DNA of 64,000 nt from Dermatemys mawii (GCA_007922305.1 ML677334.1:17773853-17837852); one strand, 5' to 3'. Shown: positions 1 through 12,560, counted from the first letter of the stretch. Notes: generated from the letters alone by a model not told the origin. Numbers and translations are program-made.

Positions 1-285
1 GTGGTTAAAGCGCTCGTTTAAAATATGAGAGAGCCAGGATCCAGTCCCCCAGTTCTAGTGACTCTTTAATTATTTATCGGCAGAGCGAGCTCTTCAAGAG
101 GAGAGATTGAAGGATTTCCCCATAACAGAATATCCTATAGCCCAGTGACTAGAGCACTCACCTGAAAACTGGCAGATCCCTGTTCAAATCCTTTCTCCTC
201 ATCAGTTGAGGGGGGACTTGAACTAGGTGTCTCCCACATCCCAGTTGAGCACTGAGCTAAAAGCTATGGGTGAAATAGTCGTCAT
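1..285. repeat. tRNA-like palindromic dispersed repeat
   Basis: Two arms of about 60 bases (132-191 and 212-270) are imperfect reverse complements of each other. The left arm reads like a degraded tRNA half, with an A-box-like TAGCCCAGTG and a B-box-like GTTCAAATCC. Bases 1-60 look like part of another such arm, so the element is probably cut by the window start. It is not a functional tRNA gene because no acceptor or anticodon stem can be closed. The class (SINE-derived or foldback DNA element) is unresolved. Confidence 0.5.
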
Positions 286-1553
286 CTTCCCTGTTTTGTG
301 TGAACCTGCCTGAAGGGACTGAGCTTGGGGGTGGTCCTTGAGTACACCCTACCTCCTCGGGGAAGTTAGACAACCAAATGCCTGCCTTTCTGACAAAAAT
401 CTGACTGCCTGGAGCCAGTTGCAAAACTGGGGACTAAGTGAGCATAAAGATTGCTTGTATAAAGTTTGTCTTTGAAGAGTTTTGCAATGAGTCCTGAAAA
501 GAAGTTCCCATGTTTGCATCGTATATTTTAACGGTGATATATTCGTAAAAATCCTTGTGGTTATCAGGCATCATATTACACCATGTGAAAAAAATTATAT
601 CCAGTACAGACAATGATATCATCACAGGAACACAACCAAGACTGCTAGCCCATTTTCAAAAGAAGAAAAAAAATCATAGCTGGGCAATCCGAAAGGGAAT
701 TTAAAACCACAGCTTCCATTGGTAGAACTCCTTCTGGCTTTACAGTTGCTTTTCTTTTTTAAAAAGAAAAACATAGAAAATGGCTATTCAGATGTAATCA
801 AAATAATTATTAGTAAATACAACATTGTTAAAGTGAGTATTGTGTTTTAAAAAAAAGGAAAGAGCAAATTAACAGTAAATTTCAGTGCATTTATTCTGGA
901 AGTACTTTTTCTGTTTTAATATTAAATGAGATTTTAAGAGTAATAAAATAAATGAAAAATAAAAAAGGATCAGATGAATTGAAAATCAATAGAGAAATCT
1001 TAGCTATTCTTAGTGTCTTCTACGTCAATGTTAGAGCAGGGCACAAATTTTCAAGCAGAACCTCTTTGCAGAAGAAAATGTGATTCCTGCAGAAAGTATA
1101 GATTCTGATAAAATGGGTAGATTCTGATAAATTTCATTTTGAAAAAAAAATCAGAACAAAGCATTTTGATTGTAAAAATGTTCTATTTTGGTATTACCAG
1201 ATGGGACCGTTTAAATTGTTTCAGGTTTAAAAAACAAAAAGTCAAAATCAGATCCAACTAATTTTGATTTTATCAAAGCAAAATGTTCCAAACAACCCAG
1301 CACATTTTTTAAACTTCATTTTGTGGAAAATGTTGGTAACTTTTTGTTTTCATTCATATTTGGGAAGTATACACATTTCCAAGTCTCAATTTTTTTCATG
1401 AAACAGAAATTCTGGTCCCTGCACAGCTCTACTTAACATGAGGCATCCATTGAAACCTATTGCCCAGTGACTTGCTTTTTTTCAGGCAGAGCCGGAGACT
1501 CTGGAGCTGATGTGAGGATTACAGCCAAACAGAAGAGGGTTGCAAGGGCTCTC
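286..1553. other. AT-rich stretch, no gene seen
   Basis: No frame above chance length and no recognisable domain. Bases 1090-1420 are rich in A and T runs with short self-complementary pieces (AAAATG / CATTTT), resembling a very old non-autonomous DNA element, but I cannot define ends. Confidence 0.4.
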
Positions 1554-1556
1554 TAA

Positions 1557-1844
1557 TGGTATGTCTTCACTACCCGCTGGATCAGCAGGTAGCGATCAAT
1601 CTATTGATTTATCACGTCTAAACAAGACACGATAAATCGATCCCCAAAGGCACTCCCCGTCGATTCCGGAACTCCATCTCGCCAATAGGAGCAAGCAGAG
1701 TCAACGGGGGAGCCTGCTGCCTCTATGAGGATGCCAGGTAAGTTGACCTAAGATGAACTGACTTCAGCTACGTTATTCTCATAGCTGAAGTTGCGTATCT
1801 TAGGTTGACCCCCCACCCTCCCGCCCACCAGTGTAGACCAGGCC
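1557..1844 (+). mobile_element. Harbinger-type MITE, copy 1
   Basis: This 288 bp element starts TGGTATGTCTTCACTAC and ends GTGTAGACCAGGCC, which form terminal inverted repeats. It is flanked by TAA at 1554-1556 and 1845-1847, the 3 bp TWA duplication typical of PIF/Harbinger. It has no coding capacity. The interior carries a GATCGAT/ATCGATC-type core and an AGCTACGTTA / TAGCTGAAG palindromic segment shared with the copies at 1897 and 4894. Confidence 0.75.
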
Positions 1845-1896
1845 TAAGCATTTATGCCATTCTATCTCTGAATAGATAGAAGGACCACCTAGAATA

Positions 1897-2180
1897 GGCT
1901 TGGTCTACACTACCAGGAGGGGTCTTCCTAAGATATGCAATTTCAGCTGTGTGAATAACGTAGCTGAAGTCGGCACAACTTAGGTCAACTTACCTGGTGT
2001 CCCTCAGCGGCAGCGGGCTCCCCCATTGACTCTGCTTGTGCTTCTTGGTGACCTCGAGTTCCGGAGTCAATGAGGACTGCCTTTGGGGATCAATTTATCA
2101 TGTTTAAACGAGACACAATAAATCAATCCCTCATAGATCGATCACTACCCGCTGATCTGGTGCGTAGCGAAGACATACCC
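1897..2180 (-). mobile_element. Harbinger-type MITE, copy 2 (inverted)
   Basis: This is the same family as 1557-1844 in the opposite orientation. It begins GGCTTGGTCTACACTA and ends GCGAAGACATACCC, with ATA flanking both sides (1894-1896, 2181-2183). Internal blocks (AACGTAGCTGAAG, TTTGGGGATCAATTTATCA, GAGACACAATAAATC) match the reverse complement of copy 1. Only about 52 bases separate the two, giving a long inverted pair. Confidence 0.75.
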
Positions 2181-2183
2181 ATA

Positions 2184-4065
2184 GTGTCTCCACTTATATC
2201 TGTTTAATTATAATGAGAGGTTCCCATTGTGTAACTATGCATTGACAGTCATTTCAGTCTGATTTAGGGATTTTTCTTTGGTCTGAATGTAAGGGCAGAA
2301 ACTGATTAAACTCTCTCTTTGCTCTTGACTTAAGCTTCACGTGCTTCACGGGGTTCATCACATTACAGCCAAAACAGCTGTATACGCAGTTTACGTAACA
2401 ACATGCTAAACATTGACATTATGGTTAAAAATAGCTACCTGTGTTCATGCTGACACATTTTGTAAACAACTGGGTGGACAGTGGATTGGGATATGGGTAG
2501 GGAGCATCTCATCTCCAAGGTTGGGGGTTCAGATTCACCTCAAATCAATAGTGGCTAGAAGTTATTACCTTTGGATGGGCTATGTCAAATAGATGGTGGT
2601 TTTGAACTATTTTCTGGTTTACAGATGTCCATATCTCCAACAACAAAAAAATCATTACAAATTCATGTAAGTTTTATCATAGAAGTCAAATGGGCACAGA
2701 GAGAGAATTGGTTTCTCACACTAGAGTTAGTCCATCCAAAAGAGAAATGAGATTACTAGTGTACCATGAGGAACACTGCAGTGTTATTGCCTGCAGTGTG
2801 CATCTTCCTATGCAGAAAGGATAGAAGTTTCCCATGTTTTCCATCAAGCAACTTTTCATAAGCACTTAAATTCATATTTAGGGATATGAGAAGGGAGGTG
2901 GGAAGAATAAGAGGCATGTTTGTGCTATCTAGTTAAGACTGTGTCAGCATTTCCATTATAAACCCCAGCAAGCCATAAAAATTTAATCTGGGCTAAAAGT
3001 TGGCATACAAGCACCCAGCCCTGGAGTATATTTCAAACCGTATTAAAAATATCTCAGTTAAGCCACTTATAAGTTAAAATACTCAAGGCTAAATAAAAAT
3101 AATGAAAAATCCTTTCATCTAGGTGTGGAATGGAAAGAGGAAACAAACTGTCAAATATTCTGTGGTTTAAAAAAATCATTACACTGTCTGTGCATCAAAT
3201 GAGAAAGCTTTAACAAGTTCTTCTGATTAAGTCTGAGGATACTTAAAGGGTTCTTGTTGCTTGAACTGTTGGGTATGTGCTACCAGCAGGTCCTGGAAAA
3301 AGACCACAGATAGCTTTAAAAATTTGAGTGATAACATTTTGAAATCACTGCAGAACTTTACTGCCATGAAGGAAAAATATGGAGATTTGGCTTACTCCCA
3401 AATGGGAAGATGAGCTGCATAGTTTTGTGTAGCTTGAAGGCATTAAGTATGCCCAGTGCGAAGACTGGTTTAAAGAGAATTACAGCAGTTTAAGCATGAA
3501 AAATAAGAGTGTACTGCACATCGGCTCTCTCAATTCTCAAGCAGATACTATTAGACTTTTTTCCAGCTGTCTTTCTCAGATGATTTTTTTTCTTTTTGAG
3601 AAATAACAAGCTACCATTGGATTTAAGAACAGCTAATTCTCTTAATTTGTGGAGAATATGCCACAGATTTGTGTATAAAATATCAAGCAAGAAAATCTTT
3701 TTCTTCTGTATATGTTTAGAGGATTAAAAAACACTAGAAAATGTTCTTTGGGGCTGTGGATTGGATTATCTAACACACCCTTTCCATCTCTACATTCTGT
3801 GTAACTAACTGTGAGATACATTTTCAGGCATATGAGAGGCTGATAAGAGTTAGTGTGGAAGTTCCATTTAAAATTTCTAAAGATCATGAAATCTTGAATA
3901 ACAACTGATATCCCAAAGATAAGAGCCTCAATTAAATGATTGTGTTGAATGAAATAACCTTCAGAGGAGACGCTTCAGTGGTCAGTAAAAAATAGAAGGG
4001 AACTTCATCTTGCTTTGGCTTCTAATTCAGGTGTTAGTTCTTTTAGAGGCCTTTCTCTTCCTAAA
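2184..4065. other. No gene or repeat recognised
   Basis: AT-rich non-coding sequence. The only open frames (for example minus strand 3490-3690 and 3642-3887) are short and lack any familiar motif. No splice-flanked exon stands out. Confidence 0.4.
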
Positions 4066-4067
4066 TA

Positions 4068-4640
4068 CACCTCTACCCTGATATAACGCGGTCTTCGGGA
4101 GCCAAAAAATCTTACTGTGATATAGGTGAAACCGCATTATATCAGGGTAGGGAAGGCTGTGCCTCCCCAAACAGCCAGGCTCTGCACCCTCTCTGACTCC
4201 TACCTACTTCCCGCCCCCGACTGACTCCTCAGAACCCCCACCCATCCAGGGAGGGGGCGTAGAGAAACCGCTCCCCACCTCAGCTCACCTCTGCTCTGCC
4301 TCCTCCCCTGAGTGTGCCACCGTCACTCTGCTTCTCCCCACTCCTCCGTCCCTCCCTCACTCCCAGGCTTGCCACACCAAAAAGCTGTTTGGCGTGGCAA
4401 GCATGGAAGGGAGGGAGGGGGGAGCAGTGGAGCCGCAGTGGCGCGCTCAGGGGAGGAGGCAGAGCGGAGGTGAGCTGGGGCGGGGGAGTGCAGCAAATAA
4501 CGGGGACACAGAGAAACTGGCTTGCAGTAATACAAATTCGGATATAACGTGATAAAGAACCCCCACCCCCAGAGTGGTGCTTTACCGCTTTATATCCGAA
4601 TTCGCATTATATCAGACTGTGTTATATCGGAGCAGAGGTG
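4068..4640. mobile_element. TA-flanked foldback DNA element
   Basis: Terminal inverted repeats CACCTCTACCCTGATATAAC (left) and the complement of its match at 4613-4640, each bordered by TA (4066-4067, 4641-4642), suggest a Tc1/mariner-like or similar TA-inserting element. The GC-rich middle folds back on itself: CTGCCTCCTCCCCTGAG near 4296 pairs with CTCAGGGGAGGAGGCAG near 4446, and TGCCACACCAAAAAG pairs around 4380 with a matching TGGCGTGGCA. There is no transposase. The frames across it (4314-4547 plus, 4323-4535 minus) are by-products of the palindrome. Confidence 0.65.
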
Positions 4641-4893
4641 TACATAGTAATATGTATGTGAACGGGCTCGTGCTTGTGAATTTTTTCATTTTTTTGGTCT
4701 CATTCTATGCCAGTTTTTACCATCTGAGAAACTGGACCACACTGTCTATACCTGGAAAAATTGGGATAGGAGGGGAATAATTTGCCTTTATTTCTCTAAA
4801 TAAACAAAAGACTTGTTAAAGGTAGTCTGCTTTTATCAGGAACATTGTAAAGCCACATTACCCTCTACCTACTTCTACTTCCTGAGACTCTTA

Positions 4894-5153
4894 GATCTGG
4901 TCTACACTAGGGGGGGAGGATCGACCTGACATACACAACTTCAGCTACGCGAATAGCCTAGCTGAAGTTGACGTATTTATCTTATCGCTGCATCTTCATG
5001 TCACTGAGTCAACTGCTGCTGCTCCCCCATTGCCTCCACCTGCGCCTCTTGCAGCAGTGGAGTACCAGAGTCGATGGAAGAGTGCTTGGGGATCAATTTA
5101 TCTCATATAGTCTTTTCCCACCCACCGATCCAGAAGATAGTGTAGACCTGCCC
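4894..5153 (-). mobile_element. Harbinger-type MITE, copy 3
   Basis: Same family and orientation as 1897-2180, 260 bp. It begins GATCTGGTCTACACTAG and ends GATAGTGTAGACCTGCCC, with the target duplication TTA at 4891-4893 and 5154-5156. The 123-codon frame at 4968-5339 overlaps it by chance. Confidence 0.75.
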
Positions 5154-5156
5154 TTA

Positions 5157-5680
5157 GCTACAAAGCTGTCTTTGTCTGCTTCCAACCCTGAGGTGAAAGC
5201 TATGTCTCCTGGCCAGTGGGCTTCAGAAAGACCTGTAGCTAAATCACACCCTTTGCTAACTGGAACTGAAGCAGTCACTTCTCTGACAAAGTGTGTCCCT
5301 TACCTAGAAATGTTTGTCTGCATTTTTTTATTGAATTGATCAGACTTGGATCTCTCTGGTTTTCGGGACCATGCAGCTCCGAGAGCCCGGGGTGTCCTCA
5401 CCAACCTTTCTGCCTTTAGTCTTTTCTATATTTGTAAATACAGAAGACACAGTATTCCTGGGTCTTACTCATTTAAGACAATATAGAGCAGAATAGAGTT
5501 ATACTGTAATTGAATTTTCATCCTCCCTGCCAACAAAAATTCATAGCATTTTGGATTTGTCCCCATCCACTGCTAATTGGTTTTCCAAAGAGACAGCTCT
5601 GACACTCTGGCCAGCCAGTGTTAAGGTAGCAATGTGCTTGGTACTGAGCAAGATAAAAGAGAGATGTTTGCTGTCCTGTG
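5157..5680. other. No gene recognised
   Basis: Unique-looking sequence between a MITE and a CR1 fragment. No domain, splice-bounded exon or repeat is recognised. Confidence 0.35.
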
Positions 5681-6835
5681 CATAGATTCATGCATTATAA
5701 AGCCAGAAGGGATTATTGTGATAATCCGCTCTGGCCTCCTGTATAACGCAGGCCATAGGCATTCCCTGAATTAGTTCCTTTTTGAATTAGAGCATCTTTA
5801 GAAAAATATCCAACCTTGATGTAAAACTGCTATTGATAGAGAATCCACCACAACCTTTGGCAACTTGTTCCAATTATTAATTACCCTCACTATTAAAAGT
5901 GCATACCTTATTTCCAGTCTGATTTTGTCTACTTTCAGCCACTGGATCTTGTTATACCTGTGTCTGCCAGATTGAAGAGCCCATTATCAATTTTTTGTTT
6001 GCCACGTAGGTTCTCATAAACAGCTATCCAGTCACCCCTTATCTATATCTTTGTTATGATGAATAGACTGCAGTCCTTGAGTCAATCTCTATAAGGCATG
6101 TTTTCCAATCTTTTAATTCTTGTGGCTCTTTTCTGAACCCTCCCCAGTTTATCAGCTTTCTTCTTGAATTGTGGACACCAGACCTGGACACAGTATTCCA
6201 GTGAGAAACACAGTCACACCAGTGACAGATACAGAGATATTGTAACCTCACCATTCCTATTTAATATTCCTCTGTTTATACATCTGAAAATCGCATTTTC
6301 TCTTCTGGCCACAGTGTCTCACTAGGAACTCATGTTCACTTAATTATGCCCCATCACCCCGGAGTCTTTTTTAGAGACACTGCTTCCCAGGTTAAAATCT
6401 TGTATCCGGTAAATATGCCCACATTCTTTGGTCCTAGATGTATAACTTTACATATGGCCATATTAAGATGCATATTGTAGGCTCATGTCCTGTTTATCAA
6501 GTAATTCAGATCATTCTGTATCAGCAACCTGTCCTCTTCATTATTTACAACTCCCCCAAATTTTATCACTTGAAAACTTGATCAGAAATAATTTGTTTTC
6601 TTCTGTCTCATTGATACAAATGTTAAATAAAGTAGGGCCAGGAACTGATCCCTGTGAGGTACACACCCACCCACTCATTCAAGTTCCCCATTTACCATTT
6701 TGAGACCTGTCGATTACTCAATTTTTGATCCATGTTAATTTTCTATCATTCTAGTTTTTAATCGAAATGTACCATACCAAGTCAAATGTCTTACAGAAGT
6801 GGAAGTATTATTATTACCATTATCAACCAAACTTT
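5681..6835 (-). mobile_element. CR1 LINE 3' portion, degraded
   Basis: Read on the minus strand, this follows the 3' part of a chicken-repeat-1 type non-LTR retrotransposon. It runs from a reverse-transcriptase remnant (a TTTGACTTGGTATGG block near 6790 resembling the conserved AFDLVW-type core) through the ORF2 end to a 3' untranslated region finishing CATAGATTC-style at 5681-5690. The usual 3' markers are present as complements: a 'two-sided' block near 6180 (ACACCAGACCTGGACACAG) and a CTCTGGCCTCCTG block near 5730. Many stops and indels mean it is a 5'-truncated fossil. Confidence 0.7.
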
Positions 6836-8648
6836 TTACCCACCCTCATCCAAGAAAATATTGATTTCAAAGTGGTTAAGAGCCTTTCCATTTGAAAAGC
6901 TCTTTCTGCTTTTAAGAAACTGAGTGACAGTCACTTCCACATTAGATAATCCAGCAAGGGGACTCCGCTACCTCATGAGCTTTTTACATGGGCCTAATTC
7001 AGCAAGATACTTAAGCAAGTCCACAGGACTTCACCGATTTAAAGTTACATGTTATTGATGTAGGGCTGTAAAAGATTGCACAAAAGCGTTTAACAAAAAA
7101 ACTTGCCATATTCCTTCAGGTTGAGCTGGAGGCCCCTTTAAATGATTATCTAATTTGTTATAAGGACTTCAAAGGCAGCCTGGCAATTATGTCAGAAATC
7201 TTAGTCTGTGGGATGTTTCCAGAGTTCACTTTTTTGAAGGGCTGTATGGAATGACTGTGGCCTCCTCAGGCCTGATGGTGGTGAGCTGATTCCAGGGACC
7301 AGACAGCTATGTGGGAGGTAGAGGGGGAATAGGAAAAATGGAGATGGCCAGTTGCTAAGACAAGGACCTCTGGGAATATATCCTTGATGTCCAGGCTCCT
7401 TTCCCATCTCATCTGCTCTTCCTGTTTAAGAGAGTGGAGAAAGGAATCCTGCGATGGGGCATGGAACAAGAAGGAGTCTGGGAAGATGGCTCATATCCCC
7501 CCACACATCCTGTGGTGCTTATGTTTGAGCAACCATCTTGGCCAACATACCAGGGATTGAACTGATTATATTGAGAGCAAAAAGCATGAGCTGCTACAGC
7601 TTGACCTAAAGGCTTCCTAGCTAGCGCTGTAACAGGTGCATGCCCTCCAAGGACCAGACAAAGACAGACCTGTAATGCATGCTGACCAGTGGGTTACTCT
7701 TCAAAGGGTCACCCAGCTACAGTGAAGCAAAGCCAAGCTGCCCTTAGCTACGTGGGGAAGAGAGAGGAAAAAACTCATGATTGGAGTCTGGAACACCAAA
7801 GTTATTGTGATTTATTTTTAAATATTGGGAGGAATGCAGCTACTTTTTTATGGGGGTCATGTAAATACATACATACAGATAAAGCAAATTGCATAATATC
7901 TTCTTCTGAGCTTGAGAGGAATAAAATGTGTAATATAGATCCTTCAGTCTTTAAAGATCATGGACATTAAGCAGAAATTGAAAGGAGATAAGCTACCTTT
8001 ATTGAGAATAGACACAGACATTCACAAGTGGCAAAGACCAAGGAGCAAGACCTCAATGAAATAGAAGCTAATTCAAAGACCATGGCATTTAAAACACTTC
8101 ATATATACACATCCTGCATACTCCTCAAGGTCACCATTAAATCAGCTACTGTGGGTTCTGCAAATGAATTGTCAGCAGTTAAAAAATGCACAGCCTGATA
8201 TTTAAAAGTACAATACCAAACCCTGGGTTCAGTGATGAAAAGGTCAGGATGAAGACACGTTCATGAAGTGATCAAGAAAAGTTAGTACGAGGGAAGTGAT
8301 GTTCCAAGGGTGAAAAAGTAAGTGAAATAATTAGATCAAGAATGGATTACCATTTTGGTGAGTAGGAAATCAGCCCTGGAGTATGATATTCAGTGAGGGG
8401 AAGGAAGGAACTCAACTTTTTTTGGCATATGAGGTACATAGCTACTATAAATTGAGGGTCTGATCCATAACACAAGTCCTAGCAGTGTTGTTCTTTCCAA
8501 CACATCACCCTCTTGTTTTAGCTGTAGTTCTTATTCTACATCCCTTTTGTTGCAAAACACTGGGTCATGGTATGTTCTCAGTTAAGTTGATGTAAATCTG
8601 AAGTAACTAATTAAACCCATTCAAGACAATAGAGAGTTCCATCCATTA
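6836..8648. other. No gene; short repeat scraps only
   Basis: Bases 7000-7065 (AATTCAGCAAGATACTTAAGC) resemble one half of the TTAAGC-type foldback also seen at 60640-60885. The overlapping frames at 7201-7469 (minus) and 7689-7970 (plus) have no recognisable domain and are probably chance. Confidence 0.35.
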
Positions 8649-8758
8649 CTTAATTTGTGCCGGGCTTGCCAAAGCTGAGCCGCGGCACCTCTGAGCTGCC
8701 CATGACAGTTATGAAAGTGAAAAAAAAAACTATTGTGTGAGGCCCGGCACCAATTAAG
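8649..8758. mobile_element. Small MITE with 17 bp inverted ends
   Basis: The left end CTTAATTTGTGCCGGGC and the reverse complement of the right end, CTTAATTGGTGCCGGGC, differ at one base. The 110 bp interior is non-coding. No clear target duplication could be defined, so superfamily is open. Confidence 0.6.
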
Positions 8759-8948
8759 CACTAGTTACATCACTGTAACTAAGAGCAGTGTGGCCCTTTT
8801 GTTTCCATCTTGTACTCCTCTCCTCTGTCTGAAGTAGTTTGTAGTAATAATAGGAACAAATGGAAACAAGTGACTGAATTCTCAGTGTCTGTTCTATTAA
8901 TTACTTCTCTCCGCAAAGGGGCGCAAATGTGGACATTAAGATCTTGAT

Positions 8949-9435
8949 TGTCAGGAATCAGGGCCAGTCTCTGGGCAATCTAATAAGCACAGCTGGCCTG
9001 TAATAGACTGCTTGATTAGCTCCCAGCCTGATTGGTGGGAAGAGTCAGCAGACCAGCTCTTAAGCCAATCACCAGCAGCAGGGTGGTGGCTATTCAAAGT
9101 GTTTGCTTATGACTGCCATAGCTCCTGCTTGTTCCAAGTTCTGTTCTTTTCTTCTTTCTGTGTGGGATGTAGTCCTTCCCTGCCTTGCCTCTCAGGTAAC
9201 CTGGGTCTGACCCTTGGCTCTCATTCCTGACTTCTGGATTCTGGTCTAGTCTCTGACACACTGAGTTCTTTGCACCTGACTCCTGCTCTAACCACTAGGT
9301 ATGACTATCCATGTACCAGTCACTGACACTGAGTCCTAATCTTGCCTGTTCTGTTTAGGTTCTTACACAATAGCCATCACCCTCTGACCACTTTTAGAAA
9401 TACATTAAATGACATGACTGGCATCTGCCACGTGT
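8949..9435 (+). mobile_element. LTR-like dispersed repeat
   Basis: Begins TGTCAGGAATCAGGGCC, contains CCAATCACC and TATTCAAAG promoter-like boxes near 9065-9095, and then a pyrimidine-rich run of CTGACTCCTG-type repeats up to about 9300. This arrangement resembles a retroelement LTR I associate with turtle genomes. I could not find a matching target duplication or a CA end, so the 3' boundary is approximate. Confidence 0.4.
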
Positions 9436-9784
9436 GGCTCTTGTTTCTTCCTTTCTCCTGCTGGTAAAAGGATTATTTTTTAGCAATAGATGTATCCACT
9501 TACTTCATGTCTTCTGTACAGTGTGCTTATATTTATGAAAGCCAGAAGAAGTCTATCTTTTAGTTGGAAAAGAAAGTGGTAAGGCTTGAATTGGGTCTTA
9601 GATTCTTCAGCCTATAATCCAAAAACTATTGAAGTCAAGGAAAAGACACTAGTTACCTTGGGATCAGGCCTTTACACTGCTATTTTGATTAGTGAATCAG
9701 TAGAGTTCCTTAAGAGAGTTGGAAAATGGGACTTTGTTCTCCTTTCTGTTACATCAATCTAGAATTGCTAGAACATTGCAGAGA
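9436..9784. other. No gene recognised
   Basis: Short unique stretch without domains or repeats that I can name. Confidence 0.35.
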
Positions 9785-10150
9785 TGTGGGATGGATGATC
9801 CAGACCAAAACTAGTCATTTGGACAACAAGATGTCAGATGAAACTCAGTGTAGACATACACAAGACATGTCAGAAGGGACAATTTAGACTCTGTGTATGC
9901 TTGTTTAGGTTCTAAATAAATTAGAGCTGAAGACCTGGGAGTCATTGTGGCCAGATCTCTAAAAACATTTGCTCCATTCGTAGCATCAGTCAAAAAGGCA
10001 AATAAGATCATAAAAGTAAATATGACTGCATTAAGAAAGGTATAGAGAATACACCTGAAAATATGATCATACCGTTCTATAAACTGATGGTATGCTGTCA
10101 CCTTGGCTACTATCTTTCATTCTAGCCACTCACCCTTAATCTCAGAAAGG
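9785..10150 (+). mobile_element. CR1-like LINE relic (ORF2 segment)
   Basis: In one frame, bases 9930-10018 translate to a stretch reading EDLGVIV...SVKKANKIIK. This matches the conserved block just before the C-terminus of CR1-type ORF2 proteins (consensus 'DLGV.VD......KKAN'). Frameshifts and stops flank it on both sides. The overlapping minus frame 9811-10101 is a shadow. Confidence 0.5.
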
Positions 10151-11605
10151 ATCTGATCAGGTATGGCAATTCCTGTGTTCCTATAAAAGCTGTATGTTTT
10201 AGTACATCTCTTAAACTTTACTTATGCCTGGAATGTGCTACAGAAGCTTTAATTACTCTCTCCTGATACATTTTTGTGTTGGCTCCAAGTCATGTGATCC
10301 TGTTACCCAATAGCAAGGTTCCAACACTTTATCATCTTGTATAAATGTAAACAAGCATTTGTCCTTGATTTTTACAGTTTCAGCCTCTTGTGTTCAGTTT
10401 AAAACTTTATCTTACTCAGAACATTGTCTGAAGTCTACCTGCTACCCCAGGGAATGGGTAAAAGCATTGCTATTTACTTTAATTTTTGTGCCACATTTTC
10501 CAAAATTATTTCTTGAAGTTTGTCTTTAAAAGTCAGCAAAAATAAAATGCCCTCACTAACTGAAATATAGGTGCATATCTCATCTTTCAGAAGGCCATTA
10601 AATGTGTCTTACTTAGCCAGAGAGTCAAATGTGCATAAATTGTCTACCCAAAATTCCTACAGTGAAACTAATCATTACATAAACTCAGAATTGTTTGGGT
10701 GGTGGAACTGAACTGAGAGAAAATTAGTGTTCTTCTCTTGTGGCAAAGAAAGTATCAATGCTGCTAAGGACCCTGTCTGTTCAGATCCCCTCCACTGAGG
10801 CTCCTGTGCTGTTAGGAGTACTCTTTGGTTGGAGATGATGGAGAAGCTGCTTCTCAGAGGGAAAATGACAAGATAGGATGTAACACAGGGAATGCTCTTT
10901 GTGGAAGTCACACAGAAGACAGCAGCAGAGCTGAATGAACACTGATAAGGCCCCTTCTATCCAGCACTACATGAAGCTGAAATCACTGTACCTGAGTTAG
11001 GTCATGGAGATTTGGGACAAGACCAAACAGGACTTGAGACAGGCCTGCCTGTGGCACCTGAGGACTCTGGGACTATGCTACCCACTGTTGGGGATAAACT
11101 GAGTCACAAGTCCTCTAAATTTAGGCTTAATCAATTTTCACTTTTATTTATAAATTTCAGATGGAATTATTTTCATATACAGTGTCTGGACATACATTTA
11201 TGCCAGAAAAATAATAACAGATGATAGAATTGGTAGATGTTCCCTGGAATGTGGTAAATTTGAGTCCCAATAATTCCTTCCATGATAGTCCTCACCTCCC
11301 TAATCTCCTGGTCTGATCCGTCAGTCCTGTCCTTCAGTTTCTGGTCCGGGATTTCTCCAAGTTGGGCACATGTTTACTTAGGCCTTTTGTACATTTCTAT
11401 GTTACAGATTACTTACTCTTTAACCAGTTGGCTTTTCTTCTTTCTGCTTCTTTTTTTTCCTTTATGCTGCTTTTTCTGGTGAGGGTCACGGCAGCACCAA
11501 GGAGAGTCTGGAGGCATCCTTCCTGCTGCCATTCTGGCATCACACCCGACCTTCACCTTTCGCCTCACAGGTGGTGAGACCATGAGATGCCCAGTTGGGG
11601 TTTTT
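10151..11605. other. No gene recognised
   Basis: Unique-looking sequence. The short frames at 10675-10911, 11012-11224 and 11282-11577 have no known motifs. A pyrimidine-rich tract lies at 11430-11475. Confidence 0.35.
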
Positions 11606-11937
11606 TAGGGCTGTCAAGTGGTTAAAAAAATTAATAGAATATCAGTTATTTAAATATGTTTAGATGTTTCTACATTTTCAAATATATTGATTTCAATCAT
11701 AACACAGAATTCAAAGCTTACAGTGCTCACTTTATTTTTATTACAAATATTTGCACTGTAAAAAAACCAAAAGAAATAGTATTTTTCAGTTCACCTCGTA
11801 CAAGTACTGTAGTGCAATCTCTTTATCATAAAAGTTGAACTTACAAATGTAGAATTATGTACAAAAATAACTGCATTCAGAAATAAACCAATATAAAATT
11901 TTAGGTCCTGCAAGTCCACTCATTCCTACTTGTTCAG

Positions 11938-12560
11938 CCAATCGCTAAGACAAACAAGAAGATATTCCAGCCTATCTCTGCAGAAGTTAATGGTGCCCTC
12001 TTCTTATTTACAGTGCCATCAGAAAGTGAGAACAGCTATTCACATGGCACTGTTGTAGCTGTCATTGCAAGGTATTTACATGCCAGATATGCTAAACATT
12101 TGTATGTCCCTTCCTGCTCCAACCACCATTCCAGGGGACATGCATCCATACTAATGACAGGTTCTGTCGATAACAATCCAAAGCAGCGCCGACCGATGCA
12201 TGTTCATTTTCATTATCCAAGTCAGATGCCACCAGCAGAAGGTTGATTTTCTTTTTTCATAGTTTGGGTTCTGTAGTTTCCACACCAGAGTGCTGCTTTT
12301 TTAAGACTTCTATAAGCAAGCTCCACACCTCATCCCTCTCAGATTTTGGAAGGCACTTCAGATTCTTAAACCTTGGGTTGAGTGCTATCTTTAGAAATCT
12401 CACATTAGTACCACCTTTGAATTTTGTGAAATCTGCAGTGAAAGTGTTCTTAAAATGAACATGTGCTAAGTCATAATTCGAGACTGTTACAACATGAAAT
12501 TTATGGCAGAATGCAGGTAAAACAGATACATACAATTCTCCCCCAAGGAGTTTCAGTCAT
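11938..12560 (-). pseudogene. hAT transposase C-terminal fragment
   Basis: Reading the minus strand, 12535-12257 gives an uninterrupted frame of about 90 codons with the segments LKIALNPRFKNLKCLPKSE and DEVWSLL, typical of the region before the hAT dimerisation domain. It has no ATG; the frame simply opens at a TTG. Downstream, 12240-11940 continues with eroded dimerisation-domain coding that contains several stops. The N-terminal zinc finger and RNase H-like catalytic core are absent, so this cannot encode an active transposase. Confidence 0.6.

Noticed and set aside
131..191. Functional tRNA gene
   Set aside because: Box-like motifs exist but no complete cloverleaf, and an inverted partner follows. 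It is a tRNA-derived repeat arm.
4968..5339. 123-codon plus-strand frame
   Set aside because: It starts inside the third MITE copy and shows no conserved motif.
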